This document shows, in pieces, positions 12,336 to 32,511 of a DNA stretch of 64,000 bases (position 1 is its first letter; every line of letters starts with the position of its first letter). The notes below the pieces were generated by a model that searched no databases, had not been told where the DNA came from, and saw nothing but the letters and a program-made list of their open reading frames with translations. This stretch comes from Polytrichum commune (lineage: Eukaryota > Streptophyta > Polytrichopsida > Polytrichales > Polytrichaceae): NCBI GenBank assembly GCA_950295325.1, contig OX485803.1:15068001-15132000 (forward strand). Reading direction: 5' to 3'. A program made the position numbers and the translations under genes.

Positions 12336-13097
12336 TTGTACATGCTTGTTCTAAATAATACCCCTTTTGTGCACGCACGTGTATATTTACAATACTTGAA
12401 TAGTGCTCTCCCTGGGATTGTCAATATAGTCATGCAAGATGTAATGGCTCAAAAAACTAGAAAGTTAGAACTCCTTTATATTTTGAAATGTAATGAAGAA
12501 GTGGGAGAAAAAACCCCTAAAATGTTTCATTCTATGCAAATCAAACACCAACTGAATATCGACCCCACTTCAACTTGCAAGCTCTCCAATTTGAAACTTC
12601 TTCCTTGTACGGAAATGATGTTAATGTGTAATGTTTTTGCACGTACATTGTTGAAGCAAGAGGAAGTTGTTCAGTTAAGTGGTTGCGGAGTTTGTTGTTC
12701 AAAAAAGAAACATTGGAAATATGAACTTTCGTCTTCAACGCTCCCAAGAATTTACAAAATGGGATGCAATGAGACAAAGTCAGCAAGAAGCCAACGTGTA
12801 ATACCAAGTATGAACACACAAAGCATGAGCAATAGTAATGAAGTAATTACAACAACAACCCTACAACCCTCATTGCATGAAGACAATTATTCACCATTGC
12901 CACGACAAACCAATGGAATTGTTGATCAAGTGTTATTCCACTCAAAATTGTTGGTTTGTTTCATAAACATGTGGAACACTAGAGATATCCCTATGGTGAT
13001 TGAAAGTTTGCTTCAAAATGTTCATGTACTCGGTGAATTTGTCCTCATGCTTAGGCTCAAGTCCAAATTGAGGATACAATGGATAGCACAACCATAA
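12336..13097 (+). other. unassigned 253-codon open frame
   Basis: An unusually long uninterrupted frame for this AT-rich surrounding DNA. The predicted protein shows no domain, signal peptide or repeat that I recognise; it is Ser/Thr/Asn-rich in the middle with scattered Cys (GCGVCCSKKK). No splice or promoter context supports it, and other frames are open over parts of the same interval. It may be chance or a remnant of an unknown transposon protein. Confidence 0.2.
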
Positions 13098-13260
13098 CCT
13101 CACAAGGGAAAACCTCCTTTCTAATTCCATGACCATCATGGCTACAACATCTATGAGAAAGGAACCAATACATTACACCCATGTTGATGGAAACACAAAC
13201 ATAAATAAGCTAATATCAAATACTAAAAGAAAACATTTTATTTACTTTGAAAAAATCTAA

Positions 13261-13532
13261 CCCACAACCTCAATCTCGACCTCTAATAACATTATATTAA
13301 ACAATTCTCTTGTTACAAAGGTCCTCATGTGAGTGACCGGATCAATGCAAGTTGCATTGAGGTGGGAGCCAACTGAAGTGGACAAATGGGCCCCATATAA
13401 CCCGCAACCTCAATCTCGACCTCTAATAACGTTATATTAAACAATTCTCTTGTTACAAAGGTCCTCATGTGAGTGACCGGATCAATGCAAGTTGCATTGA
13501 GGTGGGAGCCAACTGAAGTGGACAAATGGGCC
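13261..13532. repeat. recent tandem duplication, about 140-bp unit x 2
   Basis: The block beginning CCCACAACCTCAATCTCGAC at 13261 is repeated almost exactly from 13401 (CCCGCAACCTCAATCTCGAC). Both copies end in GACAAATGGGCC. Very few differences separate them, so the duplication is recent. Confidence 0.95.
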
Positions 13533-14379
13533 TCTTAAATCATGTGCTCAATACAATCACGTCTGGATGCCACCTTAGGCAGATGCTCTCATGTGAAAGT
13601 TCATATATCTTTTTGAAGCATGAAATTGCATTTGAAATGAATGCTATCAATGTCAACTAGAAGTCATTCACACCTAAAATGCAAAGGCTCAATGTCCTTG
13701 TGAAATCACATACATAAACACTAGGGGATTGTTTAAAAAGGACCAAGGCTTTCACAACTTCTAGAAGAGGTATTTCCACAAGCAAGGTCAACATTGACCT
13801 CTCATCAAGCACTTCATGTCAACCATGAGTTCGTAAGTTACCTTAGTGGCTGGGATTTTCAGGTTTTACAAATTGATCAAAGTACATCTTCACCAACAAG
13901 GTGCAATATTTTAACAAAACATGCTTCAATGGACTCCACATTTAAATCCACCTTGTTTTTACATTTTGCAAAATTTTCCTACCACTACTAGAGATTGTGT
14001 ACAATCTAGACATGTAACATGACATTTATTGAAATAAACAAAGACGTGACTTAATATCATATATTACTAGAAATTTTGTTGTCTACGACATGTCTTGGGG
14101 GACCATGCCCTACACCCCATGGATCGTTAATTTGAACATAGTCAATATGTTTAGGACCATTGCTTATGATGTCTGAATATACTAATTGTTTTACGGGCTC
14201 CACACTAAATTATTACTGAACGTTAAAGCGTGCATGCATGTGTAGGGCTATCATTGGTTGATATGTTGAATAATGAGTGGTCATATTTTTTAACAAATGA
14301 GTGCTAGAAATGTGTCGTGAATTAAGACCTTCGACCGCGACAGTAGTTAATGATTTTCTCTTTAAAAGAGATATCCTTC
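13533..14379. other. no recognisable gene
   Basis: Repeat-derived DNA. A segment near 13785-13800 resembles one near 16225-16260 (GACCTCTCATCA context), suggesting that the two places share parts of one transposon family. Confidence 0.4.
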
Positions 14380-14562
14380 ATTAGTAAGTTCAATTCTCAC
14401 CTCCCAAGCCTTGCCATCTATAAGCATCTATAGTTCTAAGTGCCTAGCCACTTACGTAGTAAGCTAAGCCAAGGGCGGGGGCCAAGGGGTTTTGATCTTT
14501 GAACCTCTTGCATTGGCTCCCACATAGAGGCCTTACCCACTAAGCCACCACTCCGCCCATAC
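14380..14562 (-). mobile_element. candidate tRNA-derived SINE
   Basis: On the - strand TGGCTTAGTGGGTAAGG (14547-14531) closely fits an RNA polymerase III A box, and GGTTCAAAGATC (14505-14494) fits a B box about 40 bp downstream, the spacing of tRNA-derived SINEs. The remaining sequence does not fold as a tRNA, so a tRNA gene is not claimed. Ends are uncertain and no A-tail was located. Confidence 0.5.
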
Positions 14563-14579
14563 TATATTAGAAGTATTTA

Positions 14580-15200
14580 AAACATTTGTATATAGAGGCT
14601 CCAAGTTATTTTTTATTTTTTATTTACTGTATACAATATAATATCAACTATATACGGTATATATTATTTTCTATCTATGATTTACTGCCTATAATTTATT
14701 ATCCAATATTTGTTGTATACTGCCTATTATTTATTATTTACTGTCTCGTATTTGCTATAACCTGCCTCGTATTTACTGTTCATATTATCATATTTACTAG
14801 GTACTGCCAAATATTCATTGTTTATAGTATATTATTCATTATGTATAGTATTTTCTATTTTCTATATTCTATATTCTATAATTTATTATTTTCAAAATGT
14901 TATTATTATCTACTGTATATAGTATATTAGCTACTATTTATAGTATATTAGCTACTATTAATAATATGATGTTGATTATTTATATTATTATCTTTTTAAT
15001 ATAGTTTTTATTTTATTTTCAGTATGTTATTTATTATTTATTATTTATTATTTATGGTCTGATAGTTATTATTATATTATTTCTATTAATGTTGTGTTAT
15101 TCTTGCTTAGTATTTATAGTATAGTATTTTACTATTAACAGTTTTTTATTTATTATATACTGGAGACTGTCTACCTTTTACTATGTACATGATTTTCCAC
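14580..15200. repeat. AT-rich low-complexity tract
   Basis: About 600 bp built from short variants of TATTTATTATTTACTGTATA. The open frame across it encodes a Tyr/Ile/Phe-rich product that reflects composition only. Confidence 0.85.
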
Positions 15201-15574
15201 ATACACCCTATAAATTACCGACCATAATTCACATAATTTATTGGACAAATTGTCTGATGTTGATGTGAGTCGTCCTATAAACAATATCGGGGCGTCAATG
15301 TGTCAACAATGACTATTGTCCAACACTTATACTAGGAATATGTCGATTTCATTTTTTTTATGAAGTGCTGGTCCAATTAGCACATGATTGCTAAAACACT
15401 GTACTAAAAACCATTGTTTGTCTTATAGTGTACCCTTACATTCAACCAATTCAGCAAGTTTTTGGAGCAATGGTATTTTGGAGAATAACTAAAATACTTG
15501 AGCAATGCAACTAGTAGGATTTCTATCCTAGCCACCATCTCCAAATTTGATAGACATCGCACTACAAAGTTACT

Positions 15575-16044
15575 TTAATATACTACACAACGCGTACTTT
15601 GCATGTGTGGTGCATGAGAAATGTGCAATCTATCAGTAACACCATTCTTCTCTTCCACCATTAATGCACTATCTACACCAAATGCCATGAAGTGGTCTAT
15701 AATTTGATGTGGGGTCAACCTTTCTTCGTTAGTAAGTGTAGCAAGAATCATCCTCATTATGTTATTCGCACCCTCAATCACACGCTCTAATTTAAAGAGA
15801 AATGACACCATTTCCCAATTATTATTGTATAAACATGTATATTGATCCAAGATTGGTTGTCTGATGTTGTGACTTCATTGCAAGTGACAAAGAAGTAAGG
15901 GGTTGCACTAACTACTTTTTTGGTCACAACTTGCACCACTTTAAACAAGTTTTCAGCCATTTCCCAACCCATTTCATTTGTCCAATATTTCAATAGAAAT
16001 TGCACATACAATAAAATACCATTACTAACCAAAATGGATAACAT
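15575..16044 (-). pseudogene. hAT-like transposase fragment
   Basis: Two overlapping frames in different phases give KKVVSATPYFFVTCNEVT followed by TSDNQSWINIHVYTI (from 16044), then NWEMVSFLFKLERVIEGA and LTPHQIIDHFMAFGVDSA (to 15575). This order matches the RNase H-like core of hAT-type transposase proteins common in seedless plants, where a CDE/CNE-VT-DNQSW-I-IH motif precedes a VP-LL-L-RV-GA segment. The frame change within about 60 bp marks it as decayed. The family call is from memory of the motif pattern. Confidence 0.55.
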
Positions 16045-17385
16045 GACTAGTTGAAATTAGAAGGAACAAAATTAATGTTGATCTTAGATACACCTAGGGA
16101 ATGTAAGAGTTTCTTTATGGGTGGATACTCTGTCATAGGCCTTTCAAATTGCAACAAATTGAAGATGATTGTCATTTGCGCTTCTTTTTATTTTGGAGGA
16201 GCCCGGCTCCAACTAGGGTTTGGACATTACCAATAGTCAACGCTGAAAATGACCTCTCATCACGCTTATGCACCAAATTCTAGTCCCAAAACCATTCATT
16301 TTTCTTGACATGAGGTTTTTAGAAGCTAGACAACAATTCAATTTCTAATTACTTGGGGAGGCCATCAATGTTATTGCTACCTCCATTCGAAGGCGCACCC
16401 ACAGTGGTTTGGGATCCATTGATCCCAACATCAGCAAAGTCACGGGGAGTAGGATAAGGCCTTAAAGAAGAAGTGTCCCCTACACTTTGGGATGTTTTGT
16501 TGGATATAATTGAAACCATTGCAACGGTCAATAATTCCCCCACGGGATGATCATCAACACCCTTTGCTTGAAGGAAAGTGGTTTGGATACGGATGCAAAA
16601 GCCATGGAGCACGAGGAGTGCGAACATTAGAAGAGCTAAGAAGTACAAGTGCGTAGACCACCATGCGGCAATGATAGGAGTGGGAATGCCAGGCGAAGGA
16701 GCGGAAGTGACATGATCACGATTACTAGGCGCCAGGATCGCAACTTTGGGAAGCATAAGCAATGAGACATGAGCCAAGAAGGCGAAGATGACAAGGCAAG
16801 TTGCAACGTGAACAAGAAGAGCCAGATGAGAAGCATAAGCATGAGGAACAGAAACATGATGAGCTCGAGGACAAGTGCAAGCATGAAGAAGACAACGACA
16901 AGCATGAACAGTAAACGCGAATACGAGAAGCTAAGAATATAAACCAAATTGCAAGTTGAAAAAACAAAGCTCAAAGCACACAATTTTCACAAGTTGCAAA
17001 TTGAGAAAACAAGTGAAGAGCGCATACATGGTGGAGAAAAGCTACTACCGCCTTCATAAATTTGATGCCGCCACTCGCATCTTTACAGTGTCCATTACCT
17101 ACAATCACACCCATCCCTCATTAGTGAATGCATTGCAAGTTTGGAACGAACCGTACCTACAAAACGTCCACCATTGAATGTGACGTAAGACTTCAACACA
17201 ACAACCATGCATGGCACTGGCTATCAAATCTAGAGGTTGGAGTTTGGAGAGCGAGGACGAGATTGCCAAGGGCCCAAGTTCCAACTCCTAAACGAGGAGC
17301 ATGCCATGTTCAAGCGATGTGACTGAAGGATGAAAGATGGATGTTGGTAATGGACAGATTGCTAACACCACCACGGTTGCTACTA
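16045..17385. other. repeat-derived DNA, no gene recognised
   Basis: On the - strand near 16230-16260 a short ERSFSAL peptide resembles the hAT C-terminal dimerisation motif, but its order relative to the fragment at 15.6-16.0 kb is wrong for one gene, so two pieces would be needed. Around 16790-16910 the + strand reads as a charged Lys/Glu/His-rich peptide ending in a stop. Neither is a supported gene. Confidence 0.35.
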
Positions 17386-17553
17386 CAGTAGAACCCCTCT
17401 TAATTAATGGCTTTGACCTAGAGATTTTTGTTATTTAAGAGGGATTATTAAATAAAGGGGCTCTAATATTTGGCCCAGTCCCGACTTGGGACCAAAGATT
17501 TTCATTAATTCAGAGGGATTATTGAGAGGGATTAGTTAAGAGGGGTTGTACTG
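17386..17553. mobile_element. Emigrant/pogo-like MITE, 168 bp
   Basis: The left end CAGTAGAACCCCTCTTAA and the inverted right end CAGTACAACCCCTCTTAA differ at one base. TA lies directly outside both ends (17384-17385 and 17554-17555). The TIRs closely resemble those of plant Emigrant elements (CAGTAAAACCTCT type), which are mobilised by pogo-like transposases. Confidence 0.92.
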
Positions 17554-18723
17554 TAACCCAAATGGACAACTCAAAGGTGACATGAAGTGTTGCGCACCTC
17601 TCCATGAGGAGTGCTCGCAACACCATGGGCACAAGGGGAACCCCAGAGTGGCACCCGGGACTTGTGACGCCATTGGTGAGAGGGCCCAAGTGATCCTAGT
17701 GTGGGTGAGGGCCCCAGGCGTTGAAAATGCCTCCCCCCATGGAGACTAGGAGTCATGAGGGTAAGGCCATGAGTTATGAGTAGCTTATAGCGGCCAAATT
17801 TCAGAATGCTAAAGAACACCTCAATCGGAGGTGTGAGCTAGGAGATATGGCAATTTGAATGGGGCGCTGTCCCCGGACATCACCCTGGGACAGCAGTGAC
17901 CTGGGAGTGGCGCCCGGGACTGCCTAGGTTTGAATAGCCATAACTTCCTCAATACTTGCCTGAATGGGGCAAATGAGGGTCCATCAGCATCTACGCAAAG
18001 AGTAGATGACGATAGAGTGGTCGTTTGATCGCATCAGGCATCATATGTAGAAGTTATGATGGTCTGAAGCTGCTGGGGGGTTCTAGCCCCAGCAGCTACA
18101 GGGAAAATGTCTACTTGGCCCCAACCCTTGTAGAGAGACAAAAGGATACTTGACGGTGGGGTAGGGCCCTACCCAAAGTCCTAAAGGCTTATATGGGTGA
18201 GGTGGCTTAGCCGACCAACCCCCCGGAGCATACTTGGCAATTTGCTCCGGGTAGTTGTAGTGTTGTTTTGGCAACACAATGATCAACTCAAAAGTGGATT
18301 TCCATGGATGGAAGTCCACCTTAGCCATTGGCTACCTACTAAGGGGAGAGTCCCGAATGCATGTGTAGGAGGGTTTGGTGACCATGCCATGAGCTTGAAG
18401 GTCCACGGTATTGGGAGCTAACCATGCATGTGCGTGGGATGTGCAGGTTAGCACTCATGGCACTTGCTAGAGTTGGGAGGCAATCACACTAAGTTAAGGA
18501 AAACTAACAAAGGTCGTGACATGAAGGATGGGCAACAACAAGAGGGGATGAAATGTGGGATGAGGGCTATTTGTCGCCAACGAAAGTCTAGCGACCAAGC
18601 CTCTACAAATATAGGTGATTTGAATGGGCCCAAAATTGGTTATTATTATATGGTCTTTTGTACCATCAATTAGAGTATCACAGTAAGTGCGAATAATTGC
18701 CCAAAAGTATTTGTTTTTCACAT
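17554..18723. other. GC-richer repeat-like DNA, unidentified
   Basis: Between about 17570 and 18420 the sequence is clearly richer in G and C than its flanks and contains repeated phrases such as GTGGCACCCGGGAC and GTGGCGCCCGGGAC (near 17650 and 17900) and a local inverted pair GCTGCTGGGG/CCCCAGCAGC (near 18070-18100). It looks like part of a retroelement or older repeat, but no LTR ends, primer binding site or protein motif was found. Confidence 0.35.
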
Positions 18724-18951
18724 CTACACTAAATTGTTTTATTAGTGTGGGTTACCATTTGGAATTACATGTTGTTATAACTTCTTACTGATGCTATTCT
18801 TTTTTCCTGAGTAAGTTATATCATGTTCTTTGATGTGCATATTAACTATTTATGTAGCTTGAATGAAAAATCATACGCTCAATAAAATGTTGTAGCAATG
18901 CATAACTCCAAATGGTAACCCATACTAATATGAGAATTCAATGTAGTGTAT
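18724..18951. mobile_element. ACACTAA-type MITE, about 228 bp
   Basis: The left arm has CTACACTAAATTG and ATTAGTGTGGGTTACCATTTGG; the right arm, inverted, has TACACTACATTG and ATTAGTATGGGTTACCATTTGG. The centre is AT-rich. It belongs to the same family as the copies at 19524 and 32171. Confidence 0.85.
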
Positions 18952-18954
18952 GGA

Positions 18955-19075
18955 ATTGAATGAAGACCAACCTATTTCAATGCATTGAGGGTCAAACTTT
19001 TGTTTAGCACCTCTTGGCATGCGAAATTGAGTTTGACCCTCAATGAACTAATATAGAATGTTCTTCAATCTAACC
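18955..19075. mobile_element. foldback MITE (family F) core fragment
   Basis: Only the middle of the hairpin is present: CATTGAGGGTCAAAC facing GTTTGACCCTCAATGAACTA, around CACCTCTTGGCATG. The outer arms are missing. Confidence 0.8.
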
Positions 19076-19523
19076 TGTACACTACGTTGATTATCCCAAT
19101 TAGTGTGTGCTACTATTCAGAGTTACGCGGTGCTATAACTATTTAATGGGAATGTAATATTTTACCAAGAAAACTCATTTTATGTTCTAGAATATGTGAA
19201 CAATCTCTTGAACTTTTGTCAGTATAAGTTGAACTCTTGAGTAAGATAATTCAACCACTTGAGCTAAATCCAACCACTAGTTACAGATGGTTGCATCTCA
19301 AGCCCCAATCACACCAAACTTTCCGTCCGGTTCTAGCCGTGAAATTTCCGGGGATTATGTTGAGAAACAGATGTTGGCCCACAACTTTTCACACTATTAC
19401 AGCCAGAGATGCTGTCAAATGCTGCCAAAGTGGCCAGGGTAATCAGCCCCTCAGGAAGGATTGGTTTTACATAACTTTTGCATTCATCGTCATTTTAGAT
19501 TCCAGTCTACAGGAAAATAGAGA
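19076..19523. other. decayed ACACTAA-family half element and flank
   Basis: Positions 19076-19240 resemble one arm and the centre of the ACACTAA MITEs (TTAGTGTGTGCTACTATTCAG, then TACCAAGAAAACTC). No opposite arm is evident. The remainder is unassigned. Confidence 0.5.
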
Positions 19524-19743
19524 GCTCTACACTAAATATGTATTTAGGGTCACTTACCATTTGGAGTTATGCAGTGCTATATCATTTGCTACTAGTGTAT
19601 TTTTTTCCCACGTAAAGATGTGTTGATGTTCAAGCAATCGATTTGAGCTTTGTTGGCAAAAAATAGGATATGCAGTAAAGAGTTATAGCATCAAGTAATT
19701 CCAGATAGTAAGTGATACTGAGTACAATATTTAGTGTAGCTCT
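19524..19743. mobile_element. ACACTAA-type MITE, about 220 bp
   Basis: GCTCTACACTAAATATGTAT at the left is matched by inverted GAGCTACACTAAATATTGTA at the right, with further arm homology through CACTTACCATTTGGAGTTAT. It lies about 200 bp beyond the DDM1 stop codon and may fall in the DDM1 3' flank. Confidence 0.92.
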
Positions 19744-19940
19744 TTGTGGCAAATGCACCCTGCGGAGATGTAATATACAGCATGTTCATGTGAATTATCT
19801 AATACTTTTCCATGTCATCAAAAAATTAGGTAGGGAGATTTTTCCTCAGTACCTGCCAGGAGTAAAATCTTTCCAAATACCTGCTATGACGCTCTAAAAC
19901 CCAAATATTCGGCCTGCTGTTTTAGGACTCTGCTGCTGTG

Positions 19941-28434
<8,494 letters not shown>

Positions 28435-28829
28435 GGTTGCACCTCCGGAGACCAAGAACGCACAAAGAGACGAGTCTTTCACTCAAATCAATCGCCCAAC
28501 AGCACCATGGGCTACGTACAAGCCGATATGAATTCGAGGCAAACCGCAGCTAAGACAAGACATTCAATGTCAGCAGCCTGCCAGATACAAGAAAGACAGC
28601 ATAAGAGACGTTGCGTTCACATATCCCACGAGGAAGCCAAAGGACACAAGAGTCTATGCGAAAGCATCAAATGGCAATGCAGCATGTCAATTTCACGACG
28701 AGACACTACAGACACCAAAGCTTCGATCTCCCACGCACACCAACCTACTGCCCCTGCGAAACAGAAGACCAGTAGGTGCTGCACTCAAATGCCATTTTGC
28801 ATCACCATTTGTGCATAAAAGATCCCTGA

Positions 28830-29400
28830 ACCTTCATGCAATGCATACAGAGCAGCCAAGGACCTCAACCTTCGATGCCATCCCACAACTGTAACCTCTC
28901 CTCTCGAGTACTTCCAGAACACCCTTCCATGTCGTTTGGATCATCGTTCGCACAGAAATATTTCTGGAGCTTCACGCAATGCAAACAGAGCAGCCGGGGA
29001 GTGCACATGATCTCATTAACATAACGTTTCGATGCCATCCCACATCTGCAACCTCTTCATTTCGAGAACAGCACTTCCAGAACACTCTTTCATGTCACTT
29101 GCATCACCGTTTCCACAGAAAGATTTTCGGAGGTCCACGGAACGCACACAGAGCAGCCGGGGGAATGCACAACGCGACCTCACTGACATTACCTTTGATG
29201 CAATCCGATGTCTCCAACCTCTCATTTCGAGAACAGGACTTCCAGAACACTCTTTCATGCCATTTGCATCACCTTTTCCATAGAAAACAGTTTCTGGAGC
29301 TTCATGCGATGCGAATGGAGCAGATGTGAAGTGCACATCACCTCCTTGACATAACCTTTCGATGTCATCCCACATCTGTAACCATTCCTTTCCGAGCATG
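28830..29400. repeat. tandem array, about 165-bp unit, 3.5-4 copies, upstream of DDM1
   Basis: Units begin near 28834, 28974, 29137 and 29304 with an ACGCAATGCAAACAGAGCAG-like block, then TTTCGATGCCATCCCACATC, TTTCGAGAACAG and CTTCCAGAACACTCTTTCAT. It lies between the presumed DDM1 promoter and its start codon, on the transcribed side if transcription starts near 29.9 kb. Confidence 0.9.
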
Positions 29401-29569
29401 TACACATACTTAACCCAAACATCAACCACACTGCTCCAACCCAAGCCAAGAAGCCTTAGTACTACCTACCCACATTACACCACACTGCATCAACAGCAAA
29501 CAAAGACACCTCGAAGCGACTGCCAAACCGATTGCATTGCATTTTGCCATTGACTCACCTTTCAAAAGC

Positions 29570-30000
29570 TTGCCGTGATCACACCAGCAACCTCCTCATC
29601 ATCCACACCAGAGCAGACCGATTCGGTCCCTGGTGATCACCGAGCCAAGCTCAAGCGAAGCTTAATTCCTGGCCGGCGCCCAGATCTACCGCCTCTTCGC
29701 TTCCGTTCTCGGTGTGGATTGTCTGTGGAACGATGCTCCATCTTGCGATTGCAAGACAGTCGGATCCCCGCCCCAAGGCCCGTGCGAAAGGGCGCGGGAA
29801 AGCTTGCGGCGTGAGGTGGCCGTCTTTCATTGGCCAAAACCACGGTACAAGCGATGTGGCAGTCCAGCGTGGACAACGGTCGAAAGTTGGAACGCCAGGG
29901 GACGGGTCCTAAACCTGGGTCAGGCTGCAGCGCCGCCTTTCAGTCTTTTCATTATCTTCTGGTGGGCCCCATCATAGCTCTCCCTTTTATTAAAGCATTT
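29570..30000 (-). promoter_or_regulatory. GC-richer block, probable DDM1 promoter
   Basis: This is the most CpG-rich stretch in the neighbourhood (for example GGCCGGCGCC and GGGCGCGGGAAAG) and contains ATTGG/CCAAT-like sites near 29828-29834. On the - strand an AATAAAAGG element (about 29985-29993) could serve as a TATA-like box. Open frames across it on both strands show no recognisable protein. The promoter call is positional inference. Confidence 0.4.
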
Positions 30001-32170
30001 CTATTATCTGTAAATATTCGAAAGTTTTGGAATCATTCATGAGGGCCAGACTCTTTCAATTTTTGACCAATTTTGGCCCTCATCATGTGAATAGCTGGGA
30101 CGTCCCTATTTACTTACAGCCAGTCGCAAGATTCGTCATATATATTTTAAATGGCAATGATGTGTGTCATGGCAGGTATTTTGATTTGCTTTCTTAATAT
30201 CATAAGAAGAAGTATATGATACCTACTAGGCATTTCAAATCTCATTCTATATACTGACTGATTCCCATGGCTTTTAAAAGTCATCACTCAGCACTGAGGT
30301 ATGTATGTGGGTGTTATTTGGTTCTCTTCTCATGTTCTCCAACTTCGATCGATTTAGATTTACTACACAACAAAACATGTGTTGCATTAGCGAATCTACG
30401 CTGAAACATCTGCAAAAATCGGATTGAAAATCGGACTCCCCCTCACTCTGTTATGGTTATCGGAAATACGTGTCTGTTGATTTCTGGACTGGGTGCATAG
30501 GTCCTTCTAATTGTGTTCATTGTTGAGTGTAGAGTAGTTATTAAGATCTGACGATGCGGTCCAATCTCTTGTAAGAATGTGTCTTTGTGATTTTTTGTTT
30601 TTCTCTTTGATCCTCGCCGAACATACCAATCAAGTATAAAGGTTTGGTTAAGAATTATGTTGGTGTTGGGAATTTTGGGCATTTCGGGAGAATCATGCCC
30701 CTCTTATGTTGGGCCACCCTTGCAAAGAAAACAATACTCAACCCGCGTATTGTTAATTTTGCAAGAGTGAACCGGCAGTTGGGTCCATCGTCAACATTAT
30801 CTAGATCACGTACTAAGATAGTTTAGGACATGACATACATTAGATGTCGACCAGGGTACCATGTACTTTTGTGTACCATCAATGCATGTTGTCTACAATA
30901 TGCAATTGTCTGGAATGGTCTACTACACGAGAACAAATTTTTTAATTCATGGCCCGGAATTTGAGCTTACATCCCAATTCCCAACTTCCTCCTATGAAAA
31001 GAGAGTCGCACTGAAGGGGGATGGGGGCTCTTACTAATTTTATGTCAAAGCAGCTATGTGTATTCTTGTTTTGTTTTGTTTTTTGGAATCAAATGGGATG
31101 TTTTTCATTTATGTGAGGTAAAATTGTATGAACCCTTAGAAACAAAAACCCATCAAATCATAGACTCGCCATTGAAATTAGTCATTGTCCTTAAACACAT
31201 CTCTTAAAAACCTCATGACGTCTTGTCACGACTTCATAGGCATTGATACCGCCTATTGCTTGACATAAATAGTGTGTTTGAGTCTTAAATATGTTTTTTT
31301 CATAATAGTTGGTGTGTGTTTGTGAGCCTAAGCTCATGTCAACATGTGTGCACCACCTTAAAATCAAGATAATGAAATTAGTGGTAAAAGCTCAAAACTA
31401 TGAAATGCGCACATCAAATTGAAGGAAGAGTTTAGTGCCAAGTGTTGTGGGATACCTTGTTTGAAGGGGGGAGTCCTTTGCAAATGATCACCGGTGTACC
31501 ATATCAACTTACGGTCGAAATGGAGTGTAGATCAAATCGGAAGGGCACGATCAAGAAGACTTGACATCTTGAGTAAAGTTACCGATCCACTTGTATCCAC
31601 TATCCATATGCATGCACATTGTAATCTAGCATGATTATTGTGAGAGATTATGATGGGTGCAACGTTGCATGAGTTAGGCACTAATGGTATAGATGATCGT
31701 ATCATCATGTAAAGGACGAAGCTAGTTTGTACGGATACTCGACAACTCTTACAAACCCCCAACACATATTAAATTGAATTTATCTTTAATCTATAGTTAC
31801 AACCCCATATTTAGCTCAACATATTTTGAAAGGAAGTGAGAAAAAATTTGAAAAAAGATGTTAGCGGTGATATATATATATATGTTGTGTCTAGTTTATT
31901 TTTACGAGTTCAAATTTCTCTTTCATTCATGTTACATATTGTACTATGTACATTTTGATTGGGATAGTGCAGAGGCCAAGAATAGATGCTCACTTTTTTG
32001 AGTTGGGCCCCTATCACTATCACCCAAGGTGAAATTGTATGGATCCCTATGCAAGGTTAGCTTGGTCCACACATCCTAGCAAGACAAACTAGAAACCCAA
32101 GTTTTAATAACACGACACCGCTCGTTATGTATGGTAATTTGAGCATTAAGAGAATTTGGGTGACTTTGTG
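30001..32170. other. gene-free DNA
   Basis: No coding or RNA gene recognised. A short (TA)n run lies near 31868-31882. Confidence 0.5.
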
Positions 32171-32511
32171 TTACACTAAATATGATGTTTAATGTCACTT
32201 ATAGTAGTAGAAAACTATGCCCCAAAAAACCACAGCCAAAATCGACTGTAGTTCTTTTAACTAGCTTGATCTACATTCCCCAAACAACTATAAAATTTTA
32301 CATGCATAATTTTCTACTAGTGTTACTATTCGGATTTACACATCGCTCTATCTTTTCACTATCAATGTACTTTTTTACCAAGTAAAGTTGTGAACGTTCT
32401 GTAATGTCCAAACGACCAATTTGTCAGTAAGATTTGTTGGTAAAATATGAAATATACAATAAATAGATATAGCATTGCGTAATTCCAAATAATACATAAT
32501 ATTTAGTGTAG
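32171..32511. mobile_element. ACACTAA-type MITE carrying a nested insertion
   Basis: The left end TTACACTAAATATGATG and the inverted right end CTACACTAAATATTATG match copies at 18724 and 19524. It is longer than those copies because another element sits in its left arm. Confidence 0.85.
32205..32319. mobile_element. small nested MITE, about 115 bp
   Basis: TAGTAGAAAACTATG at the left is inverted at the right as TAGTAGAAAATTATG. The host arm is split, with TGTCACTTA on one side and TGTTACTA on the other, consistent with a decayed 8-9 bp target duplication. Confidence 0.7.

Noticed and set aside
14300-14400. tRNA-like fold around CTCTTTAAAAGAG and GTTCAATTCTCACC
   Set aside because: The acceptor stem and D arm cannot be paired, so it is not a tRNA gene.
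14586-14930. 114-codon frame rich in Tyr, Ile and Phe
   Set aside because: It comes entirely from the AT-rich simple-sequence tract.
29575-29977. Overlapping 79-87 codon frames in the GC-rich block
   Set aside because: GC-rich DNA has few stops by chance, frames are open on both strands, and none has a recognisable motif. A promoter fits the position better.
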